DNA of 64,000 nucleotides from contig CANMXJ010000022.1 in assembly GCA_947501805.1 (NCBI GenBank), positions 1 through 64,000 on the forward strand, in the 5' to 3' direction. Positions 8,323 to 15,949 of the stretch are shown piece after piece; position 1 is the stretch's first letter, and every line of letters starts with the position of its first letter. The DNA is from an uncultured Sulfitobacter sp. Lineage in GTDB: Bacteria > Pseudomonadota > Alphaproteobacteria > Rhodobacterales > Rhodobacteraceae. The position numbers and the translations under genes are program-made. The notes under the pieces are model-generated. The model saw only the letters and a program-made list of their open reading frames with translations. It was not told the origin of the DNA and made no database searches.

Positions 8323-8568
8323 TCACCAAATATGAGGTGACGTGGCACCATCACGGGTCATGAAGCGGCCCGAGCGCTCGGATTTGGCGGGGACATTTTG
8401 CATAGTAAGAACAGTAATTGGCTTTTGTCCCCCGCTAATTTTGCGGAGGATTATCCTTTGGAACAAGACAGCCGACCGCGTGTAAGCTTGAGGTGTTCGC
8501 GCTAAGTTCTCCGTGAGATTGCACTTGTTTTCAGCGATATTAATTTCGGCTTTAAGGGTCTTTGTCAT
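8323..8568 (-). CDS. Small hypothetical protein upstream of helicase
   Basis: An 81-residue frame starting at ATG 8568 with a GGAG box eight bases upstream and ending seven bases before the preferred helicase start at 8315, which supports coupling. The product is basic (KTLKAEIN, ISGGQKPITVL) without membrane or signal features and not recognised. It could regulate or assist the helicase; it could also be a leader peptide. The spacing and ribosome site are the only support. Confidence 0.4.
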   Translation of the reverse strand: MTKTLKAEINIAENKCNLTENLARTPQAYTRSAVLFQRIILRKISGGQKPITVLTMQNVPAKSERSGRFMTRDGATSPHIW

Positions 8569-8637
8569 GGGCGCACTCCGGTTTTATGCTTTACAGAGTA
8601 GTCGCAAACCCGAGAGATATCATGAGGCTTCTCAGGG

Positions 8638-8646
8638 TTTTCCACA
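8638..8646 (+). promoter_or_regulatory. DnaA-box-like motif upstream of helicase operon
   Basis: TTTTCCACA fits the relaxed DnaA consensus TTWTNCACA. The surrounding AGGGTTTTCCACAG nearly repeats AGGTTTTCCACAG at 3390-3402. A single box is weak evidence for initiator binding; the repetition in two promoter regions is more notable. Confidence 0.25.
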
Positions 8647-8754
8647 GTTAAACTATTGCTAAGAAATAGTTTTTCCCAAACTTGACGTCGTTAGCCGTGT
8701 ATCTCATGAAGAATAAAGCAGCCCACGGCGGTCTAAATCGATACTTGTAAAAGG

Positions 8755-8937
8755 GTCAAATATGTTTTGGCGTTCAAATTGGGCACCGCGTCAGAAATTG
8801 CGTTTGATCTCGCGAAAGATCGTCGACTTGTGACGCTTCAGAACGCGCGCCATCTCCGCGACAGGGACCTTTGCAAGCCACCAATCTTCGATCCTGTGGC
8901 GTTCTTGTAAGCTCAGTTGCGTTTAAACCGTTCCCAT
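8755..8937 (-). pseudogene. IS30-family transposase N-terminal relic
   Basis: Read from ATG 8937 (good AGGAGG site upstream) the frame gives MGTV, then a TAA, then continues as QLSLQERHRIEDWW and EMARVLKRHKSTIFREIKRN before a TGA. This is the N-terminal helix-turn-helix of an IS30-type transposase (compare GRHRSTIYREIKRN in the intact copy at 9457). The stop at codon 5, the stop after KRNF and the loss of the catalytic domain show it is dead. It belongs to a different IS30 lineage from the intact neighbour. Confidence 0.7.
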
Positions 8938-8946
8938 GCAATATTC

Positions 8947-8981
8947 CTCCTATTAGATAACTCATTGTTTTCTAATAGGAG
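8947..8981. repeat. Inverted repeat next to IS30 relic
   Basis: CTCCTATTAGA (8947-8957) and TCTAATAGGAG (8971-8981) are perfect 11-base arms around a 13-base loop, immediately upstream of the relic transposase start. It could be the translation-control or terminal region of the dead IS30 element. Confidence 0.5.
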
Positions 8982-9029
8982 TCGCACTTCAAAGTAGCGC
9001 GCACCTGCCGGGACGAATTGATCTCATAA

Positions 9030-9269
9030 TTGGCTATACGCAGTGGGCTGCGCTTTCCAATTTCAACCCGCTCCGGCTACGGGACCGCTTATGTCCGCTT
9101 CAATGGCGTGATCGTCCCATACTCCAGAGACACGTGTGAAAATGTTGGTCGCATCGGCTATTGGCGCAGCCATTTCGAACACTCGGACGACGGAATAACC
9201 TGCCGCCACTTCGGATCGCGCGCGGACATGGACGCCATCGTCTTTTCCTTGAGCATGGAAGCATGCTAA
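9030..9269 (+). CDS. Hypothetical open frame, possible gene fragment
   Basis: A 79-codon frame between the IS30 relic and the intact IS30 element. The translation (for example GYWRSHFEHSDDGITCRHFG near the C-terminus) does not match a family I know. No good ribosome binding site is seen. Given the surroundings it may be the 3' remainder of a disrupted gene, or not coding at all. Confidence 0.2.
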   Translation: MAIRSGLRFPISTRSGYGTAYVRFNGVIVPYSRDTCENVGRIGYWRSHFEHSDDGITCRHFGSRADMDAIVFSLSMEAC

Positions 9270-9408
9270 TTTAAAAAGACGTTTGGTGTTAATACCTCAA
9301 TAAAGCTGTTGTCAGGAAATCAAAACCGAGCAAATTTGCGTTAAGGAATATAATTCACATAATTAGGATTACAGGTTTCGCCCACACAAAGCGGGCAGAT
9401 TCTATACT

Positions 9409-10470
9409 GGGTTGCGAAATTTCCCCTATCTTGCTGTAAAGCAAGGAGAATGAAAAATGGCCCATACAGAGCTAAACCTGCGTGAACGGCGCACGATCGA
9501 GGATATGTTGAATGCTAAGATGTCAGTCGGTGAAATCGCGGCTGAGATTGGCAGACATAGATCCACGATCTACCGCGAGATCAAGCGCAACTATTACAAC
9601 GATGAAGAGATCCCTTATCTGAATGGGTATTACGGAGTTAACGCGCAGGACTATGCCACGGATCGACGCGCGCGCCGTCGCAAACTGGTACGTCTGGATG
9701 GGTTGCGCAAAGCTGTGATCAAACAGCTCAAAGAAGGTTGGTCACCCGAACAGATCGCAGGCCGATTGTACTTCGAGGGTCAGACCGTGCGCGTGAGCCA
9801 TGAGACGATCTATGCCTACGTTTACGGTCCCGATGGCCAATCCAGAGAACTCGCCCGTTACCTACCTAACCGCCGCAAAAAACGACGGCCACATCATTCG
9901 CGCAGGCCGCGCGGCCTTGTGTTTCCGCCAGATCGATCCATCCATGAACGGCCTGATTACGTTGATACTCGCGAGACATTTGGCGAATGGGAGGGTGATT
10001 TGATGATCTTTGAGCGTTCCCAAGGCAAGATGAATGTCGCTTCATTGGTTGAGCGTAAAACCCGCTTTGCCGTCCTGTTCCGCAACAATGATCGTAGCAC
10101 AACGCATCTGATGAACCGGCTGATGGGCGTAATGGAGCCCCTTCCCCAGCCGGCCCGTAAGTCCATCACTTTTGATCGTGGGATTGAGTTCAGGAACTGG
10201 CGCAAGCTCAAGCCAGGGATCGGTACTGAGGCCTGGTTCTGCGATCCGCAGGCACCTTGGCAAAAGGGTTCTGTAGAAAACTTGAACAAGCGAGCGCGGC
10301 GATATCTGCCACGCGATGCGCCCGTGGCCGCGCTCTCAAATCGAGATATGAAGTCGATTTGTGACCGCTTGAACGGCACGCCTAGAAAGTGTCTGGGATG
10401 GAGAACGCCAACGGAAGCATTCAGGGAAGAACTGATGAAACTGAGATAGCGGAAACCGTCGCAACGACCC
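9409..10470 (+). mobile_element. IS30-family insertion sequence, apparently intact
   Basis: Bounds are set by imperfect inverted ends: GGGTTGCGAAATTTCCC at 9409-9425 and, on the other strand, GGGTCGTTGCGACGGTTTCC at 10451-10470. Between them is one full-length transposase. The exact terminal bases and any target-site duplication could not be fixed by eye. The right end lies just before a headless gene fragment (10488-10711), suggesting this or an earlier insertion removed its 5' part. Confidence 0.6.
9457..10449 (+). CDS. IS30-family transposase
   Basis: A full-length (330-residue) IS30 transposase. The N-terminus holds the helix-turn-helix (EIAAEIGRHRSTIYREIKRN, about residues 27-46). The catalytic core has the DDE set in the contexts GEWEGDLM, TFDRGIEF and WQKGSVENLNKRAR. 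The ATG follows AAGGAG closely (gcaaggagaatgaaaaatgg). The reading frame is uninterrupted, so the element may still be active. Confidence 0.93.
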   Translation: MAHTELNLRERRTIEDMLNAKMSVGEIAAEIGRHRSTIYREIKRNYYNDEEIPYLNGYYGVNAQDYATDRRARRRKLVRLDGLRKAVIKQLKEGWSPEQIAGRLYFEGQTVRVSHETIYAYVYGPDGQSRELARYLPNRRKKRRPHHSRRPRGLVFPPDRSIHERPDYVDTRETFGEWEGDLMIFERSQGKMNVASLVERKTRFAVLFRNNDRSTTHLMNRLMGVMEPLPQPARKSITFDRGIEFRNWRKLKPGIGTEAWFCDPQAPWQKGSVENLNKRARRYLPRDAPVAALSNRDMKSICDRLNGTPRKCLGWRTPTEAFREELMKLR

Positions 10471-10487
10471 TTGAGATTCCAATCCCC

Positions 10488-10711
10488 GCCTGACAGATAT
10501 CTCTGGCCGATGCCCACCAGAAGATGTGGGTGGCTTCCCCGGATATGAAGAGTTCCTTGAGGCCATAGCCGACCCCAAGCATCCAGAACACGAAAACCTC
10601 AAAGAATGGTATGGCGGCGCGTTCGACCCAAGCACTCCGCCAGCAGACGAACTGCGCTTCGAAGTGCTCAAACTCGCCAAACGCTGGAAGCCGAAAAAGA
10701 CGATCAACTGA
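10488..10711 (+). pseudogene. Headless pRiA4b ORF-3-like gene fragment
   Basis: In frame from about 10488 the translation reads TDISGRCPPEDVGGFPGYEEF and continues EAIADPKHPEHENLKEWYG, GAFDP, ending at 10711. This is the C-terminal part of the plasmid pRiA4b ORF-3-like family found with IS elements and plasmids. The N-terminal half is missing and the piece begins 17 bases after the right end of the IS30 element, so it is a truncated relic. Confidence 0.65.
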
Positions 10712-10742
10712 TCAACGTGGGGGCAACGCACCGCTTACGGTG

Positions 10743-10841
10743 ATGATGAGCGAGCGCGAGTTGAACCGTGTGGAAGTATTGACGCAGGTAGATGAGGGCC
10801 GGCTGGGCGTCGACAACGCGGCAAACATGTTGGTGCGGTGA
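10743..10841 (+). pseudogene. ISNCY-type transposase N-terminal relic
   Basis: The frame MMSERELNRVEVLTQVDEG followed by RLGVDNAANMLV and a stop matches the N-terminus of ISNCY-family transposases, which begin with an SERELNRVEVL-type helix before a winged-helix segment. Everything downstream is lost. Confidence 0.55.
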
Positions 10842-10926
10842 ATTCACAAACGAAGTGCAAATTCTGTACCAAGGCACTGAATTGCATGGAGTTAAACTAT
10901 ATGCTGCTGCTACCCTTACCTGAGTT

Positions 10927-10970
10927 TTGAAAAGCTCCGTCAGTCTCGAAAGAAAGGTCGCCTAAATGAG
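10927..10970. repeat. Diverged copy of the window's left-edge segment
   Basis: These 44 bases align without gaps to positions 1-44 with about 31 matches, including GAAAAG, TCGAA and GCCTAAA blocks. On the minus strand both encode a similar peptide (LGDLSFETDGAF here, LGHLTFEGDRTF at the edge). It is probably a relic of a related gene or element. Confidence 0.4.
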
Positions 10971-11059
10971 AAAACGAAGTGGAATAATGCCATGGCAGGT
11001 TCAATATGCACCAATTTTTTATGCTCCATACCCACATATCCAAACCCAAAAAGAAAAAT

Positions 11060-11083
11060 TTTGATATGTAGTTTGATATGTAG
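11060..11083. repeat. Perfect 12-base tandem duplication
   Basis: TTTGATATGTAG occurs twice head to tail, just after the stop codon of the glycerophosphotransferase-like gene. It may reflect a recombination or IS-excision scar. Confidence 0.5.
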
Positions 11084-11090
11084 AAAGACT

Positions 11091-12413
11091 TCAACTTTGA
11101 CTAGATAGCTCTTGTTTGAGGTGGCTTAGTATCCTTTCTGATGGGGAATTACAGCCTTCAAATGACCATTCCTGCAGAAAGGATTTACGTGAAAGTTGCA
11201 TGTCATCTTCCTGCGCAATCAAATTCTCTATAAAGTTTCGGATGTGAGTTTCGTCATCGGCCCTGGAGCAGGCGCTAAGAGCCTTCAGTCCGAAGTCATT
11301 GAAGAAAGATGTAACGTTGGGAGAGCTCCACATGTATAGAACAGGCTTATCTACATAGAGGTACTCAGCTAGAAAAGAACCACAATCATGTATCATTGCA
11401 TCGGATTCTTTGAACAAATCGATGTACTCTCCTGTTTCAACTTGACTAGATTCATGTTCCCTCCAGAATTCGAAATAGGAGGTTGTTCTTTCTTCTCCCC
11501 AGTTTGGGTGGTTTAGAAGTTTTGGAAACAAAAGAGGATGAGGTTTGAAACACCAACGAATACGCCCTGAATATTCACCTGCCAGAGATTTGAAAAATTC
11601 AGCAAATTCGATAAAGTTGGAATACGGGAGACTGGGCGTGTCTATTGTGTGATGTGGTGCCCAAATTATTTTTTTACCCACTCCGGGCTTCCAAGCTTTA
11701 TCTTGAGATGAACTTGGTGAAATTAATTTTTCAATGCCGGGGTACCCAGTTACTATAACATTTTCACCTTGGCGAATTTGAACATCCTGAAATGTTTTAA
11801 GTGAGACAGAATGAGGTGAGAAAATCTTCCACACTGAATTATGGAAAAGAGAGTTGTATTGCGCCTGATCACCACCATAACGCCCAACTTCCATGTGATA
11901 AGGTACATAGCAAACTAGGTATTTCTCAATTAGCTCAAAATGAAGAGATGTTGGTACAAGCGCAAAGGGATTAGTTGCAAAAACAATATCGGGCGCGATT
12001 TTCTCTAAGAGGTTTCTATTGAAATCATCATCCACCTCTCCAACATATATCTCGCGGTTTCTATCTTGGTGATAATTGAGAACAGCTGAGACTTCACTCT
12101 GACTCCAGTCTGAATTTTGGCCTATAATCGGCGCAATAATGATGCAGGGCGAGAAGTGCGGATCATTCTGCATGAGCTCGTATAGGCAGTCCAGCTTCCA
12201 TGCCGAACCAAAATTAACAACAAAAGCAACTCTTATTTCTTTTTTTTGCTTTGTCTTTTTTATTTTTTGACCTTCAAGAGCTGCAGTCGCTAATGCTTTT
12301 CTTTTTAGCTCCTTTGTTTTCGCACGCATTAATAAACTGCGCCTATATTCTATAGCGAATGGAAAGTTTGTTTTTATAAATTCTTTAATACCGCTTTTAG
12401 AAAAAATAGACAT
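11091..12413 (-). CDS. CDP-glycerol glycerophosphotransferase-like protein
   Basis: A 440-residue protein. The C-terminal two thirds resemble the TagB/TagF family, which transfers glycerol-phosphate from CDP-glycerol onto a growing polymer: IIWAPHHTID, WCFKPHPLL and IHDCGSFLAEYLYVDKPVLY match the conserved family blocks with His and acidic residues. There is a basic N-terminal stretch but no signal peptide. The gene is strikingly AT-rich compared with the polysaccharide genes further right, which suggests recent acquisition. A glycerol-3-phosphate cytidylyltransferase-like gene, which would make CDP-glycerol, lies 470 bases away in divergent orientation. Together they could add glycerol-phosphate to a surface polysaccharide. 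Confidence 0.75.
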   Translation of the reverse strand: MSIFSKSGIKEFIKTNFPFAIEYRRSLLMRAKTKELKRKALATAALEGQKIKKTKQKKEIRVAFVVNFGSAWKLDCLYELMQNDPHFSPCIIIAPIIGQNSDWSQSEVSAVLNYHQDRNREIYVGEVDDDFNRNLLEKIAPDIVFATNPFALVPTSLHFELIEKYLVCYVPYHMEVGRYGGDQAQYNSLFHNSVWKIFSPHSVSLKTFQDVQIRQGENVIVTGYPGIEKLISPSSSQDKAWKPGVGKKIIWAPHHTIDTPSLPYSNFIEFAEFFKSLAGEYSGRIRWCFKPHPLLFPKLLNHPNWGEERTTSYFEFWREHESSQVETGEYIDLFKESDAMIHDCGSFLAEYLYVDKPVLYMWSSPNVTSFFNDFGLKALSACSRADDETHIRNFIENLIAQEDDMQLSRKSFLQEWSFEGCNSPSERILSHLKQELSSQS

Positions 12414-12886
12414 ATTATCAGGTTAATCTCGAATTATCTAATTTTGTGAAATGAGTGAGTATAAATGAATGAATAGATTGGGTTTGCAAAGTTAGACATG
12501 ATACCGTGAATTAAAGAAGCCCGCCTGGTTGCTTAATATCACTGCGAGGAAGAAAGGGCAATACTTGACCAGGACGGTAAATCTATCACGGCATTTCGCG
12601 CTATTCGGGTATTGGTTTTTCCACTTTTGTTTATGTGATGATGTTTATCACACTTTGTGCGCTGTCGTTTGCGGCAGTGATACAGAGAACTAATGTGCCT
12701 CCAATCCCTGTCGACTTCCAGCGTTGTCGCTTATTTAAGAGTTATGGAAACGAGTTGATCATACACCCTGTTGGGCCGTATGGTTTGGGCGGTCACTATA
12801 ATATTTTGTAGCTAGACGAGCCATCATATTGCCTCAATAACTGCATATAAGGTCGATTGCGACGTTTTTGCCAAGGAGTCTTCGTT
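12414..12886. other. AT-rich divergent intergenic region
   Basis: This gap separates the glycerophosphotransferase-like gene from the tagD-like gene and must hold both promoters. A 57-codon frame (12638-12811, starting MMFITLCALSFAA) looks like a possible short secreted peptide but has no convincing ribosome binding site. A TGTGAT-N7-ATCACA inverted repeat lies at about 12634-12652. Nothing firm is recognised. Confidence 0.3.
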
Positions 12887-13264
12887 TTGCGCGTAATTAC
12901 TTATGGAACTTTTGATACTCTGCATTATGGGCATATTTTGTTGCTTAATCGGGCCAAAGCGATGGGAAATTATCTGATTGTTGGCATATCATCGGATGAA
13001 TTCAACAAGAGTAAGGGCAAAATTGCACATTTCGATTTTGAGACACGTAAGAGTTTTCTGGAAAGCCTGCGCTGTGTCGATCTCATCATTCCTGAGCATC
13101 ACTGGGAACAGAAACGGGACGATATTGTGACCCACAAAGCCGATATTTTCACTATGGGGGACGACTGGGCAGGCAAGTTTGATGATCTTTCCGATTTATG
13201 CGAGGTGCGCTATTTGTCACGTACCCCTAATGTTTCAAGTACTTTACTCAGGGGGCACTTGTAG
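12887..13264 (+). CDS. tagD: Glycerol-3-phosphate cytidylyltransferase-like protein
   Basis: A 125-residue cytidylyltransferase of the TagD type, which makes CDP-glycerol from CTP and glycerol-3-phosphate. It has the nucleotide-binding GTFDTLHYGHILLL (HxGH motif), the RKSFLESL region, TMGDDW and a C-terminal VSSTLLRG. The start is TTG 12887, eight bases after AAGGAG; the frame runs further upstream without support. Family length is about 130, so it looks complete. It is AT-rich like the CDP-glycerol transferase-like gene across the gap; the two likely arrived together. A related nucleotidyltransferase of different specificity cannot be excluded. Confidence 0.8.
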   Translation: MRVITYGTFDTLHYGHILLLNRAKAMGNYLIVGISSDEFNKSKGKIAHFDFETRKSFLESLRCVDLIIPEHHWEQKRDDIVTHKADIFTMGDDWAGKFDDLSDLCEVRYLSRTPNVSSTLLRGHL

Positions 13265-13345
13265 GTGTTGGGCTGAATTTATAATCTTCGCCATGTGTGA
13301 TATTCCTCAGCAGACGAGAATTAAGGCATGTAGGCAACACCATGA

Positions 13346-13426
13346 TATTCCGCCCTTGGCGGCCAACCACCCGCTGTGATCTACTGGCAGCGAAACGAAG
13401 CAGCACAACCCGACCAGCAGGGGTAA
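13346..13426 (+). pseudogene. IS3-family transposase C-terminal relic
   Basis: The frame reads YSALGGQPPAVIYWQRNE then AAQPDQQG and a TAA. This is the characteristic end of IS3-group OrfB transposases (RPHSALGGQPPA). The catalytic core is gone. The following bases (ctgtccaaggattgggg) may be the element's terminal region. Confidence 0.7.
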
Positions 13427-13559
13427 AGAGTAGTTTAAATTACGCCAAAACCTGTCCAAGGATTGGGGAGTAGCTCAGCATCACGCCAGCGCAGACATGG
13501 CTTCGCCCGCTTTCAACTTGAAATACTTTTGATGTTTCCTCGGGTTAAATGATCCGAAC

Positions 13560-13699
13560 CGATGCCTACTCCATTGCGATTGATGAAGATAATCCCGCTC
13601 AGTATGCAGTTGTCAGCAACACGAGGCTTATCACGCGGCTTTGGAAAATGCCCATAACCGTGCCACCTTCTTGTCACTTAGCCAGAAGAACTCTCTCAT
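13560..13699 (-). pseudogene. IS5-family transposase N-terminal relic
   Basis: From ATG 13699 (AGAGGA eight bases upstream) the frame begins MREFFWLSDKKVARLWA, then a one-base shift leads to FPKPRDKPRVADNCI followed by LSGIIFINRNGVG. That is the N-terminal block of IS5-group transposases (FFPKSRGKPRVDDRRVLSG-like). The frameshift and missing catalytic domain mark it as dead. Confidence 0.65.
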
Positions 13700-13762
13700 A
13701 TTACCGTTCCTCTTTTGGAGTAGCGATTGAGATGTTCAGGCAAAAATCAATGGGTCATGAAC

Positions 13763-15349
13763 TTAGGCATCACCCAGCACACCACCGTTGCCGGGGCTGG
13801 TTGCCGGAAATGTGACGTAGCCCGATGCAATTGCGCCCACGTTATTTACATTGCCACCCTTATCCAGTGACCCGTTCGGTTGCATGGCGAATTCAGCCAG
13901 AACATCGTCGCGGCTCATAGGAGCGAAGGCCGTTCCAGTAAAGGCAGCAGTATATGGGATTCTCGCGCCTCCGATGCCAAGGGTGACGTTATTTTCCATC
14001 GTCGAGGCACCAGCGATGTTGATAACATCAGCTACGTTATTCTTTATAATGTGCATTCCGGCGCTGCCTAATTCTCCAATTACGATTCCAGGGCCATGGG
14101 CTATCGTACCCAAATGAGAAACAACTGTATTGCCAATGACTTCGATATCTTTGGCACGTGAGACACGAATGCCCGTTGTCGATGCGCCGACATTGACCAA
14201 TACGTTCCCTAAAATTCGGGTGCCCGAATAGTAATACCCCGCCCCCATATCATCTAAAAATATCCCCTGGTTGGAGCGATCGGTGTGCTTGGCGTAGATG
14301 ATGTTCCGAGCGATCAGAATATCCTCCCAGTCATGTTCGCGATTGCCAAGAAACTGGATGGGGTCTGCGTGGGGATCGCCAAAAGACTGCGCTGCGGCAA
14401 CTGGCGTCTCAATGGTGTTGTCTGTGATCGTGACGGGAAAGCCACCGCCAATCTTGATGGCATCCTCGAAGACGTTTGTGATTTCGCACCCGTCGATAAC
14501 AAGTGGCCCTCTCATTTGCCCGCAGACAATTCCTTCGCCCCAGCCATATATCTTGGCGCGTTGGATAGTCACGTTGCTACAATCGCCCAGACCCCAAATG
14601 GCAATTGACTGCGGGCCTCCGGGCGATGCCGCATAAGCGTCAGACGCTGTGAGTACGTCTGCGTTGTGGTGTTCAGTATCAATGAAGCTGATGTTGTCAC
14701 TGCCAAACTGGAGTTGGATTTTTTTCTTAAAGTAGATGCCATCAAAAATGTAGTTATCTGCGTTATAGATGTCCGTCACATTTGTGAACCGCGCACGGGA
14801 AGGATTTTCCGCCCGGAATGTGAGCGTGTTGAGCATGCTCCGGTTTTTGAAATAGCCTGCGTATGTAATGTGATAGTCACCGTCTTTCAGGATGATTTGA
14901 GCATCACCGGACGCTAAAAAATTCAGATCGTTAAGGGCGGCAAGATATGCCTGACCCATCGTGGCGTAATCCGTGACCGTCCAGTTATACATTTTGCTGT
15001 CATCCACAGCCAACGTGATTGCGCCATCGCCCTGGTCACTGGTGTAGGTAATGGTGTTGCCGTCTTCCCCTGCCATGCTGCCATTACTTGCCACGCTCAG
15101 CACGCCGGCCGAACTTAGATCGTAGGCTGCTGGCGTCGTGGTTCCACCGGTTACGGAAACGCCCGTGAGCGGGTTGTGGTTCTCATCCTGCAAAGTCAGA
15201 ATAACGATCCCGGCAAAGGTTTGGGCACCCACACGCGCAACTACGCCTGAGGTCACCGCCGCATTCGCAACATTGGTGATGGCGTTTCCATGCGAGATCA
15301 TTCCCGCTCCGACCAGACCGGCCTTAATCAAGCCACGACGTGTAATCAT
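13763..15349 (-). CDS. Tat-exported right-handed beta-helix protein
   Basis: A 528-residue protein starting with a twin-arginine signal (ITRRGLIKAGLVGAGM). Residues about 40-125 look like an Ig-like or carbohydrate-binding beta domain (ILTLQDENHNPLTGVSVTGG). Residues about 170-470 contain the short Asn/Ile/Val-rich repeats of a parallel beta-helix (for example NYIFDGIYF, NVTIQRAKIYG, LVIDGCEITN, DIEVIGNTVV), the fold of pectate lyases, polysaccharide lyases and epimerases. It probably acts on, or binds, an acidic polysaccharide in the periplasm or outside. It overlaps by four bases the small gene upstream. Catalytic residues cannot be assigned by eye. Confidence 0.75.
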   Translation of the reverse strand: MITRRGLIKAGLVGAGMISHGNAITNVANAAVTSGVVARVGAQTFAGIVILTLQDENHNPLTGVSVTGGTTTPAAYDLSSAGVLSVASNGSMAGEDGNTITYTSDQGDGAITLAVDDSKMYNWTVTDYATMGQAYLAALNDLNFLASGDAQIILKDGDYHITYAGYFKNRSMLNTLTFRAENPSRARFTNVTDIYNADNYIFDGIYFKKKIQLQFGSDNISFIDTEHHNADVLTASDAYAASPGGPQSIAIWGLGDCSNVTIQRAKIYGWGEGIVCGQMRGPLVIDGCEITNVFEDAIKIGGGFPVTITDNTIETPVAAAQSFGDPHADPIQFLGNREHDWEDILIARNIIYAKHTDRSNQGIFLDDMGAGYYYSGTRILGNVLVNVGASTTGIRVSRAKDIEVIGNTVVSHLGTIAHGPGIVIGELGSAGMHIIKNNVADVINIAGASTMENNVTLGIGGARIPYTAAFTGTAFAPMSRDDVLAEFAMQPNGSLDKGGNVNNVGAIASGYVTFPATSPGNGGVLGDA

Positions 15350-15615
15350 GCTGTCGATCCTGTCATATTAAACTGGGCATTTCCAGTCGCAACTATGCGG
15401 ATCGCCGGGGCATTGCGCCGCTCGATTTTAACAGCGCCAGCGATATCAACAGTGTGATCCGTGTTGGCAGGGGTGTACCATGTCTGGCCGTCTGCTTGAA
15501 GAAGCTGAATTTGAACGTTTCCGGTGCCAGGCTCGACCTGCAGCCAGTTGTTGGGTGAATCGTGCTGGCCTTCTGACAGGGTCAGGGGCTCTGTGGAGGT
15601 GCGCCATGCAGGCAT
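15346..15615 (-). CDS. Small protein coupled to the beta-helix gene
   Basis: An 89-residue protein rich in beta-prone residues (VQIQLLQADGQTWYT, AVKIERR). It has no signal peptide. Start ATG 15615 has AAGGA upstream, and its TGA overlaps the ATG of the beta-helix gene (ATGA), so the two are translated together. It looks like a beta-sandwich or tail-fibre-like small protein; no family recognised. It may be a partner of the beta-helix protein. Confidence 0.6.
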   Translation of the reverse strand: MPAWRTSTEPLTLSEGQHDSPNNWLQVEPGTGNVQIQLLQADGQTWYTPANTDHTVDIAGAVKIERRNAPAIRIVATGNAQFNMTGSTA

Positions 15616-15949
15616 TGTGTATTCCTTCCATGCGGTGTTTGTGCGGAAAACGCCCCCGCTTCAGTGAGGCGTCGACAGTTGCGCATTCCGAGTAAATATT
15701 TCGATGGTCGACACAGTCGCTGCCGTAGCAACTGCAACACCCCGATCATGCATATCTGACGCTGAAAACAAGGTGAGCACTGCGTACGTTGCGTGGGACT
15801 GTCAGGTATATCTTCTATGTTTCCAAATCTTTGGGACCCATCAGTCTTTGGATGGATTTTGTGTGCTCTAAATGGATCGCCGCCTGCTTTTGGATGGCTT
15901 GTGAAGCGTGGGGGTATGAAAACTTCGCCCATCCGATTAGGGAAAGCTT
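15616..15949. other. Divergent intergenic region, nothing recognised
   Basis: About 330 bases between the minus-strand beta-helix operon and the plus-strand polysaccharide operon. It should contain both promoters, but no clear -35/-10 pair, operator or terminator stood out. Confidence 0.4.

Noticed and set aside
13763..15615. Prophage tail-spike module
   Set aside because: The beta-helix could suggest a phage depolymerase, but the Tat signal, the lack of other phage genes and the polysaccharide context favour a cellular protein.
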